DNA of 36,033 bases. Source: Parcubacteria group bacterium Gr01-1014_29. GTDB lineage: Bacteria > Patescibacteriota > Minisyncoccia > Ryanbacterales > 2-02-FULL-48-12. Shown piece by piece: positions 16,686 to 22,489 of this stretch (positions are counted from its first letter, which is position 1; every line of letters begins with the position of its first letter). The position numbers were made by a program, and so were the translations under genes. The stretch is from positions 1 to 36,033 of the forward strand of contig VMFT01000008.1 in NCBI GenBank assembly GCA_007376195.1, written 5' to 3'. The notes below the pieces were generated by a model. The model saw only the letters and a list, made by a program, of their open reading frames with translations. It had not been told where the DNA came from and did not search any database.

Positions 16686-17606
16686 ATGTACGACGTTACT
16701 ATAATTGGTGGGGGTCCTGCTGCTGCGGGTGCTGCGGTGTATGTTGCGCGCAAAAAATTAAAAACATTACTTATCGCGGGCGAGTTTGGAGGGCAGTCTA
16801 TTGTATCTGCGGACGTACAAAATTGGATAGGTACGAAGTCTCTTTCGGGTTTTGACCTTGCCAAAAATCTGGAAGAACATATTCGCAACTATCCGGAGGA
16901 AGTAGAGATCAAAGCGCCCGAACTTGCAACAAAAATTTCTAAAAAAGGAAGCGGTTTTTTGGTGGAAACTGACAAGGGCGGTGCGTATGATACCAAGACC
17001 GTTATTATTACGTCGGGTGCGCGGCGGCGAAAGCTCGGCATCCCGGGCGAAGAAGAATTCAACGGGAAGGGGGTTGCATATTGCTCCACGTGTGATGCGC
17101 CGTTGTTTGGCGGGAAGGACGTTGCGGTGGTGGGCGGGGGCAACGCGGGGCTTGAAGCAGTTGTGGATCTCTTTCCGTACGCAAGTAAGGTGTATCTTTT
17201 GGAATATTCTGATGGGTTAAAAGGGGACACCGTAACGCAGGAGCGCGTAAAAAATTCCGAAAAGGTACATATAATTTTTAACGCGGAAACGAAGGAAGTG
17301 AAAGGAGAGAAGTTTGTAACCGGACTTGCATATAAAGACCGTGTGTCGGGTGAGGAAAAAACACTTTCGGTGGGCGGTATATTTGTGGAGATCGGTTCTG
17401 TACCAAATTCCGAGTTTGTGAAGGATCTGGTAGAATTAAACAAGGCAGGCGAAATCCTGATTGACCACAAAACGGCGGCAACCTCATGTGAAGGCATTTG
17501 GGCCGCGGGAGATGTTACGGACGAGATGTACAAGCAAAACAACATCTCGGCAGGGGACGGAGTAAAAGCGGCATTGTCAGCGTATAGTTATCTCAATAAA
17601 AAATGA
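16686..17606 (+). CDS. trxB: Thioredoxin reductase
   Basis: This enzyme reduces thioredoxin with NADPH through FAD. The 306-residue length is typical of the low-molecular-weight type. Motifs: FAD-binding VTIIGGGPAAAGAAVYVARK (about 4-23), the redox-active pair in AYCSTCDAPLFGGKDVA (Cys-Ser-Thr-Cys, about 137-140), the NADPH-binding VAVVGGGNAGLEAVVDL (about 152-168) and the second FAD motif EGIWAAGDVTDE (about 269-280). GGQS at about 37-40 also fits. It supports a cytosolic thiol system; no thioredoxin gene is in the window. A small membrane-protein gene follows 24 nt downstream. Confidence 0.94.
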   Translation: MYDVTIIGGGPAAAGAAVYVARKKLKTLLIAGEFGGQSIVSADVQNWIGTKSLSGFDLAKNLEEHIRNYPEEVEIKAPELATKISKKGSGFLVETDKGGAYDTKTVIITSGARRRKLGIPGEEEFNGKGVAYCSTCDAPLFGGKDVAVVGGGNAGLEAVVDLFPYASKVYLLEYSDGLKGDTVTQERVKNSEKVHIIFNAETKEVKGEKFVTGLAYKDRVSGEEKTLSVGGIFVEIGSVPNSEFVKDLVELNKAGEILIDHKTAATSCEGIWAAGDVTDEMYKQNNISAGDGVKAALSAYSYLNKK

Positions 17607-17630
17607 TTTAATATTAACTAAGTAAGATTT

Positions 17631-17927
17631 ATGATCAAGCATGGTTTTTTAATGAAAGCTCTGAATATGATTTGTTGGTTATTTTCTGTTCTCGTATTTA
17701 TTGATGTGTTAGTAATTTTGTTTGTGGGTGACAGTGACACTCCCTTTTTTCTTGCAGGACTTCTTGCTATGGGAAAACTTTGGTTAGGGCACCCTATGGG
17801 GTATGTTTTGTACAAGTCAGGTTTTAACAATCCTTCCATCGCATACGAAGCGGCATATATAATTTACGCGATAATTCTATGGGTTATATTTTTAGGATTG
17901 AGAAAAAGCAAAAACCTTAAATCATGA
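17631..17927 (+). CDS. Small membrane protein, unknown
   Basis: The 98-residue product is mostly hydrophobic, with three likely membrane helices (about 10-33, 38-52 and 72-91) and a basic end (RKSKNLKS). An internal ATG at 17652 is an alternative start. I do not recognise a family. It lies between trxB and the gap stub and is AT-rich. Confidence 0.55.
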   Translation: MIKHGFLMKALNMICWLFSVLVFIDVLVILFVGDSDTPFFLAGLLAMGKLWLGHPMGYVLYKSGFNNPSIAYEAAYIIYAIILWVIFLGLRKSKNLKS

Positions 17928-17937
17928 ACTCTCTTTT

Positions 17938-18006
17938 ATGAAAATCGCAATTAATGGGTTTGGCCGCATTGAGGCATCTTTCATGAAGCGAAAAAATATG
18001 CTCTAA
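17938..18006 (+). pseudogene. Stub of the gap 5' end
   Basis: From 17938, 34 nt encode MKIAINGFGRI and match the start of intact gap at 18902 with one mismatch (position 17958, G versus T). Homology stops after the codon for Ile11; the frame continues for 11 unrelated codons to TAA at 18004. It is separated from the intact gene by exactly the MNT/HepT pair. It cannot encode a functional enzyme, but translation of the 22-codon peptide is possible. Confidence 0.85.
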
Positions 18007-18013
18007 TGCCTGT

Positions 18014-18490
18014 ATGAAACTTCAAGATTTTGAACAACTGCATGCTATTTTTCAGGAGCACCATGTCGCGTTAGCGTATGTGTTTGGTTCTGTTGCGCAA
18101 GGCACAGAAGGTCCATTATCAGACATAGATATCGCGGTGCTCTTCGATGAAAGTGTGTCAAAAGAACTGCAAGCAGAGCAGGAATTTAGTTTGGTGAATT
18201 CGATTGGACAAGTATTAAAAAAAGAGCGCATAGATATTATAAATCTTGGAAGAATACGAAGTCCTGTCTTAAAACATCGCGCCATATTTTTGGGGCGCCC
18301 CATTTTTGCGGCGGACGAGCATTTGCGTGTACGATTTGAGAAGCAAGTTTTAGAAGTATACGAAGACACGAAGCATCTACGGCACGTTACCCATACGACC
18401 ATGAGGCGACAGATAAGGGAAAGGACTTTTGGAAATGGAGCTTTGTCTCCGCGAGAAAAGTATATAATACAAAAACATGCCACTCGATAA
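18014..18490 (+). CDS. mntA: MNT-type nucleotidyltransferase antitoxin of a MNT/HepT module
   Basis: The 158-residue protein has the minimal nucleotidyltransferase motif GSX10DXD: Gly25-Ser26 in AYVFGSVAQG and Asp37/Asp39 in LSDIDIAVLFDE. In characterised MntA/HepT systems this enzyme adds AMP groups to the HepT toxin and so neutralises it. The C-terminal part (RQIRERTFGNGALSPREKY) extends beyond the core. It overlaps hepT by 14 nt, the usual antitoxin-first order. A -10-like TCTAAT (18002-18007) ends 6 nt before the ATG, just past the gap stub, so the module probably has its own leaderless promoter. Confidence 0.88.
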   Translation: MKLQDFEQLHAIFQEHHVALAYVFGSVAQGTEGPLSDIDIAVLFDESVSKELQAEQEFSLVNSIGQVLKKERIDIINLGRIRSPVLKHRAIFLGRPIFAADEHLRVRFEKQVLEVYEDTKHLRHVTHTTMRRQIRERTFGNGALSPREKYIIQKHATR

Positions 18491-18905
18491 AGAATCAATT
18501 CAGGAAAGGATCGGGAAACTTTCTCAGATTATAAAGCTGTTGGATCAATATAAAGGGGAATCCGAAGAAGATTTTCTCGTAGATTTTACTATCAATAGCG
18601 CGGCGCAGTTCAATCTTATTATCGGTATAGAAATTATAGTTGACATAGGCAGCCATATATTGAATGAGCTGTATCAGGTTCGTCCTAAAGAATATCAAGA
18701 AGTAATTACTGCGCTTGGCGAACAAGAAATAATTTCAAAAGAATTTGCGGTTGAGAACAGCGACATGCCAAAGTTTCGGAATTTTGTTATTCATCAGTAT
18801 GAGGATGTTGATATGAAACAGGTACATGCATATCTTCAAAAGGCCCCCAATGTTTTTAGAAAATTTGCAGAATATTTTATGGATTTATTAGAAAAACAAG
18901 CATGA
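18477..18905 (+). CDS. hepT: HepT-like HEPN ribonuclease toxin
   Basis: The 142-residue all-helical protein has the HEPN signature RX4HXY as RNFVIHQY (Arg101, His106, Tyr108), the active site of HepT RNases and, in known systems, the tyrosine AMPylated by MntA. The upstream region (QFNLIIGIEIIVDIGSHILN) is typical of DUF86/HepT. The stop codon overlaps the ATG of gap (ATGA at 18902-18905), so translation of the glycolytic gene is probably coupled to that of the toxin. Residues for activity look intact. Confidence 0.88.
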   Translation: MPLDKESIQERIGKLSQIIKLLDQYKGESEEDFLVDFTINSAAQFNLIIGIEIIVDIGSHILNELYQVRPKEYQEVITALGEQEIISKEFAVENSDMPKFRNFVIHQYEDVDMKQVHAYLQKAPNVFRKFAEYFMDLLEKQA

Positions 18906-19933
18906 AAATCGCAATTAATGGTTTTGGCCGCATTGGCCGTTCATTTTTCCGAGCCGCATTTGGCGCTACGCCCTCCGAAGCTTTAGCGAAGGACGGGGAG
19001 TTTGATATTGTGGCTGTGAACGATTTAACAGATACAAAAACTCTCGCGTACCTTTTGAAATATGATTCTGTCTATGGCCGGTATGCAAAAGATGTAAAGG
19101 CGGAAGATGGCACATTGACAGTTGATGGGAAATCAATTCAAGTACTTGCCGAAAAAGATCCGGCTTTGCTCCCGTGGAAAAAGTTAGGGGTTGATGTGGT
19201 AGTGGAGTCAACAGGGTTTTTTACGGATGGCGCAAAAGCCAGAGCGCATATAGATGCGGGCGCAAAGCGCGTGGTTATTACCGCGCCCGCAAAGGGTGAT
19301 GCGCCTACTCTTTTAGTTGGAGTGAATGATGATGATTTCGGGAAAAACTCTTATCCTATTACATGCAATGCTTCTTGTACTACCAACTCGGTAGCGCCTG
19401 TGATGCGGATTTTGATGGACGAGTTTGGAGTTGAGAAAGCCGGCATGGTTACGGTGCATGGCTACACGGCAACACAAAAACTGGTTGATGGGCCGGACGC
19501 GAAAGATGTGCGCCGAGGGCGGGCTGCTGCCATCAATATCGTGCCTTCCACCACGGGAGCTGCGGAAGCGGTAATTCAATCCATTCCGGAATTGGAAGGA
19601 AAATTTGACGCCATTGCCATGCGGGTCCCTGTTGTCGCCGGTTCTCTGAGCGCCATAACTGCCCTACTTGGACGTCCGGTTTCCAAGGAGGAAGTAAATG
19701 ATGTATTCAGAAAGGCGGCGCAAGATTTTCGTTGGTCAAAAATACTTACTGTTACGGAAGACCCCATTGTGTCTACGGACGTTATTGGTCAGCCGTATGG
19801 CGCAATTATTGATCTCGCGCTTACTAAAGTGGTGGATAGTAATTTGGTAAAAGTATTTTCATGGTATGACAACGAAGCGGGCTACACGGCAACCTTAGTG
19901 GAGCATGTGAGGAGGATTGGAGAGAAGCTATGA
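18902..19933 (+). CDS. gap: Glyceraldehyde-3-phosphate dehydrogenase
   Basis: This enzyme oxidises glyceraldehyde-3-phosphate to 1,3-bisphosphoglycerate with NAD(P)+. The 343-residue length is standard. Landmarks: the NAD-binding start MKIAINGFGRIGRSFFRAAF; the catalytic Cys in ITCNASCTTNSVAPV (second C, about residue 159); a downstream HGYTATQKLVDGP with the catalytic-base histidine region; and the C-terminal SWYDNEAGYTATLVEHVRRI. Asp at the end of strand 2 (VAVNDLTD) fits NAD preference. The start overlaps the hepT stop and the end overlaps the next gene (ATGA at 19930-19933). A stub of its own 5' end lies 964 nt upstream. Confidence 0.97.
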   Translation: MKIAINGFGRIGRSFFRAAFGATPSEALAKDGEFDIVAVNDLTDTKTLAYLLKYDSVYGRYAKDVKAEDGTLTVDGKSIQVLAEKDPALLPWKKLGVDVVVESTGFFTDGAKARAHIDAGAKRVVITAPAKGDAPTLLVGVNDDDFGKNSYPITCNASCTTNSVAPVMRILMDEFGVEKAGMVTVHGYTATQKLVDGPDAKDVRRGRAAAINIVPSTTGAAEAVIQSIPELEGKFDAIAMRVPVVAGSLSAITALLGRPVSKEEVNDVFRKAAQDFRWSKILTVTEDPIVSTDVIGQPYGAIIDLALTKVVDSNLVKVFSWYDNEAGYTATLVEHVRRIGEKL

Positions 19934-20142
19934 AAACATTAAAATCAGCAATAGGAATTGTCTTGTGTTTCGCTGGAGGATATATTGGAAGCTTATTGGT
20001 TATTACAATAGCGAACATTTTCGTAGACAAGTCAGCTACTGAAGGTCTCGGATATGGAGTCATGCTTTATGGATTTTTACCAGGCATGGCTATAGCTTAT
20101 TTCATTCTTAAAAAGTATAGACCTGACTTCATAGGTAAATGA
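19930..20142 (+). CDS. Small two-helix membrane protein
   Basis: The 70-residue protein has two hydrophobic helices (about 5-31 and 43-60) with a short polar loop and a basic end (KKYRPDFIGK). ATGA overlaps at both ends, with gap at 19930-19933 and with the rpiB stub at 20139-20142, suggest that gap, this gene and the former rpiB once formed one translationally coupled operon. Function is unknown. Confidence 0.6.
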   Translation: MKTLKSAIGIVLCFAGGYIGSLLVITIANIFVDKSATEGLGYGVMLYGFLPGMAIAYFILKKYRPDFIGK

Positions 20143-20177
20143 CCATCTACATCGGGTCCGATCACACTGGGGTTTAA
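20139..20177 (+). pseudogene. Stub of an rpiB 5' end
   Basis: The ATG at 20139 opens MTIYIGSDHTGV-stop, matching the RpiB N-terminus (intact copy at 20637: MKIYLAADHAGF). About two thirds of the bases match over 36 nt, and the shared residues include the active-site Asp-His pair. The divergence indicates that the stub comes from a different rpiB allele or xenologue rather than a recent copy. It lies immediately upstream of a DUF6922/AbiEii-type cassette. Confidence 0.7.
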
Positions 20178-20185
20178 TCCGTCGT

Positions 20186-20214
20186 TTGGAACGAGAGATA
20201 CAATATGCTATACT
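20186..20214 (+). promoter_or_regulatory. Promoter of the DUF6922 gene
   Basis: TTGGAA (20186-20191), 17-nt spacer, TATACT (20209-20214). Transcription would start near 20221, with AGAGG (20215-20219) and the ATG at 20225 just after the -10. It begins 8 nt beyond the rpiB stub. Confidence 0.6.
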
Positions 20215-20224
20215 AGAGGTATCT

Positions 20225-20476
20225 ATGGTTTCAAAATCCTCTAAAAAACCTATCAAGTTTCGGCAATCTTTGTTTTGGGATGTGGATCCAAAAACAATAG
20301 ATCCGAAGAAGAACGCCAAATATATTATTGAGCGGATACTTGAGTTTGGCATGATTGAAGAACTTACGTGGATGTTTCATTACTATCCATTATCTCTGAT
20401 TCGCGATCGCGTGTATCATTCCCGAGGAGTCATCCGTAAAAAATCAAAAGCTTTATGGTCGCTCGTTCTCCGCTAG
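20225..20476 (+). CDS. DUF6922-like protein, likely partner of a lost AbiEii-type gene
   Basis: The ATG at 20225 (MVSKSSKKPIKFRQSLFWDV) is preferred because a good -10 box overlaps the alternative upstream start at 20186. The 83-residue product aligns by eye with the protein at 29088: F-x-x-x-[LF]-[FL]-W-[DS]-V, then [KN]-x-x-Y-I-I-[EN]-[RQ]-I-L-x-F-G, L-x-W-[MI]-F-x-x-Y and [LH]-x-L-[IR]-[RD]. I associate this with DUF6922, usually encoded just before an AbiEii-family nucleotidyltransferase. Here that partner survives only as a fragment. The gene may now be an orphan antitoxin-like protein. Confidence 0.6.
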   Translation: MVSKSSKKPIKFRQSLFWDVDPKTIDPKKNAKYIIERILEFGMIEELTWMFHYYPLSLIRDRVYHSRGVIRKKSKALWSLVLR

Positions 20477-20623
20477 AAACTATTTTACCTGAAGACTTGC
20501 ATATACAGTGTTTGCTGCCGCCTACGCAGCAAGCTTTTTTTGCGGTGAGTTTGGAAAACCGTCAAAGCCTATTTTCAAAAAGAAATTCATAAGATCGCAA
20601 AAGAATTATTGCGGTTAGAATAA
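20455..20623 (+). pseudogene. Remnant of an AbiEii-type nucleotidyltransferase gene
   Basis: An ATG at 20455, overlapping the DUF6922 3' end as in the intact pair at 29386, opens MVARSPLETILPEDLHIQCL and LPPTQQAFFAVSLENRQS, which resembles the N-terminus of AbiEii partners of DUF6922 genes. The frame stops at about 20590. A second frame, to TAA at 20621, reads FQKEIHKIAKELLRLE, a plausible C-terminus. The catalytic core (GGT and DFD motifs) is missing, so an internal deletion with frameshift is inferred. The toxin half of this cassette is dead. Confidence 0.5.
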
Positions 20624-20636
20624 GAAATCATACTCT

Positions 20637-21077
20637 ATGAAAATTTATTTGGCAGCTGATCACGCGGGGTTTGGGCTGAAAGAAGAAATTCGGCATTTTT
20701 TGGTTGCGGAAGGGTACGACGTGGCAGACTTAGGCGCGAACCGTGAATCACGTGATGACGACTATCCGGATTTTATGCGGCCGGTTGCCGAACATGTTTC
20801 CCGCGAGAAAGATGCGGTGGGGATATTGTTTGGCGGTTCAGGCCAAGGGGAGGCGATGGTTGCGAACCGATTTCCCGGGATACGCGCGGTTGTGTGGTAT
20901 GGAAAGAACGATCGCATCATAACGCTTTCTCGCGAGCACAACAATGCGAATGTGCTTGCCATAGGCGCGCGGTTCGTAAGCGCGGAAGAAGCGAAACGCG
21001 CCATTCAACTGTGGCTTACCACGCCATTCTCGGAAGACCCGAGGCACAAGCGGCGGGTTGACAAAATCGATAATTAA
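20637..21077 (+). CDS. rpiB: Ribose-5-phosphate isomerase B
   Basis: RpiB interconverts ribose-5-phosphate and ribulose-5-phosphate. The 146-residue protein has the family landmarks: MKIYLAADHAGFGLKEEI with the Asp-His pair (8-9), DDDYPDFMRPVAEHV (about 40-54), the anion-binding loop GILFGGSGQGEAMVANRFPG and the segment LSREHNNANVLAIGARFV. The usual nucleophilic cysteine in the GGSGQG(N/E) loop region is absent, as in RpiB relatives that carry GGSGQGEAM. It follows the decayed cassette by 13 nt; a diverged stub of another rpiB 5' end lies at 20139. Confidence 0.9.
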   Translation: MKIYLAADHAGFGLKEEIRHFLVAEGYDVADLGANRESRDDDYPDFMRPVAEHVSREKDAVGILFGGSGQGEAMVANRFPGIRAVVWYGKNDRIITLSREHNNANVLAIGARFVSAEEAKRAIQLWLTTPFSEDPRHKRRVDKIDN

Positions 21078-21126
21078 TGATAGCATAAAAGAAATTATCT
21101 TTTAGATGAGATGAAAGGGGGATCTA

Positions 21127-21567
21127 ATGTCTTACTGGCGTCAGAAGGAATATCCATTCGGGGAATTATACAGGGCATTTCAGGATGTTGGTGTAATCCT
21201 CGGGGAAGAAATTTTTAACTGCAGTGAGTTGGGGTTGCATGATGAAGAAAAGGGGAGCGACGAGTTAATTTTACGTGTTTTGCTGAAGCGGCTTTCGGGA
21301 GCAACAGTTTCATTACCTGATAACCACGGTGGAAAGCTTACCGTAGAATCTGGCCAATTTAGGTGGAAACATGGGGTTGGGAAGGATGAAATGTATTGCA
21401 TGTGCCGAATGGTTCCGACAGGTTGGCTGTTTGAAGTTGGAGGATCCGACGATTTTGGCATTGCGGTTAACTTCGGATGGCGAAGATTGAGTTATGAACA
21501 TCCGCTTTCGGGAACTACTATAACCGCTGGACCATCTCGACACTTGGGTCTCTGTCGGAATTACTAA
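21127..21567 (+). CDS. Conserved-looking hypothetical protein
   Basis: The 146-residue cytoplasmic protein has no signal peptide or membrane helix. It has a strong AAAGGGGG ribosome-binding site, unlike most neighbours, which look leaderless or coupled. Sequence features are a helical start (YPFGELYRAFQDVGVILGEE), then beta-like segments with several Gly/Trp residues (GWLFEVGGSDDFGIAVNFGW). I do not recognise a family. It pairs with the small membrane protein at 21582, 14 nt downstream. Confidence 0.6.
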   Translation: MSYWRQKEYPFGELYRAFQDVGVILGEEIFNCSELGLHDEEKGSDELILRVLLKRLSGATVSLPDNHGGKLTVESGQFRWKHGVGKDEMYCMCRMVPTGWLFEVGGSDDFGIAVNFGWRRLSYEHPLSGTTITAGPSRHLGLCRNY

Positions 21568-21581
21568 GAAGGAGGTATGAC

Positions 21582-21770
21582 ATGTTTATGAATATGGTCT
21601 TGATTGGATCGGCGGTTTTAAATGCCGCAATCTTTGGCGGAATTGGGTGGTTAATTGGGGGGCCGAGATGGTGTGCAATTGTGTTTGCGGTGGCATTTTT
21701 CGGCTCGCTTTTTGCTTTTAGTCTTTGTCAAACAGCGAGTGATGATGAGCCGTTACTCAAATCGGAGTAA
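21582..21770 (+). CDS. Small membrane protein, unknown
   Basis: The 62-residue product has two hydrophobic helices (about 4-25 and 30-49) and an acidic end (SDDEPLLKSE). A strong AAGGAGG ribosome-binding site lies upstream of the ATG. With 21127 it forms a two-gene unit ended by the terminator at 21781. Function is unknown. Confidence 0.6.
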   Translation: MFMNMVLIGSAVLNAAIFGGIGWLIGGPRWCAIVFAVAFFGSLFAFSLCQTASDDEPLLKSE

Positions 21771-21780
21771 GAGGACTTTA

Positions 21781-21812
21781 AAAAGGCGTCGCGAGCAGAT
21801 GCCTTTTTCTTT
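21781..21812 (+). terminator. Rho-independent terminator
   Basis: AAAAGGCGTC (21781-21790) pairs with GATGCCTTTT (21798-21807), with one G-T wobble and a 7-nt loop, followed by a T/C-rich tract. It lies 10 nt after the 21770 stop. Confidence 0.8.
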
Positions 21813-21832
21813 TGTCTTTTTCTTTTTTCCTT

Positions 21833-21838
21833 TATACT
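21833..21838 (+). promoter_or_regulatory. -10 box of the rpe promoter
   Basis: TATACT ends 6 nt before the rpe ATG at 21845, and the intervening TTCTAT is not a ribosome-binding site. The -35 region is a T/C-rich tract shared with the preceding terminator and gives no clear hexamer. A leaderless transcript is likely. Confidence 0.45.
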
Positions 21839-21844
21839 TTCTAT

Positions 21845-22489
21845 ATGCGCGAAGTAGAAATCATCCCCTCAATAAACGCCGAAACATTTGCGGAAGTGCA
21901 GAAAAAAATCCGTCTGGTGGAGCCCTACGTCTCCTGGGTTCATTTGGATGTTGCCGACGGATCGTTTACGGATATCACGCTGTGGCATAATCCGGATGAC
22001 TTATTGGAATTTCAGACGCCGTTGTTTATTGAGGTGCATCTCATGCTTGACCGTATTGATGAGCGCGCGGATGAGTGGCTCAAGCCCAACGTGCGGCGCT
22101 TGATATTTCACCGCGAAGCCTCGCGCGACCCCGACACGGTTATAGAAGCATGTCGCCGGGCGGATATACAGCCGGGTATTGCTATTCGGCCCGACACACC
22201 CGTGGAGGATGTGTTTCCATATCTCGCGAAAATTGATTTGGTGCAGACGCTTGCGGTAGTGCCGGGTCGTGCGGGGCAGAAATTTATCCCCGAGACACTT
22301 TCTAAGATTTCGGCACTGCGTTATGCCTGCTCCGCATGCCGCGTGGAGGTGGACGGCGGCATTGATACCAACACAGCGCTGCAGGTTGTGCGCGCGGGCG
22401 CTGATACACTGGTTGTCGCAAGCGCAATTTTTAACACTTCTGACATTAAAAAAGCTGTAGAGGAACTGCGAAGTCATGCGAATATATAG
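21845..22489 (+). CDS. rpe: Ribulose-phosphate 3-epimerase
   Basis: Rpe interconverts ribulose-5-phosphate and xylulose-5-phosphate. The start at 21845 (MREVEIIPSINAETFAEVQK) is preferred over 21812, which lies in the promoter. The 214-residue TIM barrel shows WVHLDVADGSFTD (HxDxxDG-type metal/active-site motif, about 35-47), FIEVHLMLDR (about 66-75), GIAIRPDTPVEDV and the final VDGGIDTNTALQVVRAGADT (about 178-197) with the catalytic Asp. LAVVPGRAGQKFIPETLSKI matches the flexible loop (the family usually has a Met-rich VNPGFGGQ form). The 3' end overlaps the next gene by 14 nt. Confidence 0.88.
   Translation: MREVEIIPSINAETFAEVQKKIRLVEPYVSWVHLDVADGSFTDITLWHNPDDLLEFQTPLFIEVHLMLDRIDERADEWLKPNVRRLIFHREASRDPDTVIEACRRADIQPGIAIRPDTPVEDVFPYLAKIDLVQTLAVVPGRAGQKFIPETLSKISALRYACSACRVEVDGGIDTNTALQVVRAGADTLVVASAIFNTSDIKKAVEELRSHANI

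Noticed and set aside
16889-17545. 218-codon open frame on the minus strand opposite trxB
   Set aside because: trxB is certain in the other strand, and the antisense frame is Ser/Pro/Thr-rich low-quality sequence with no motif; it is a shadow of codon bias.
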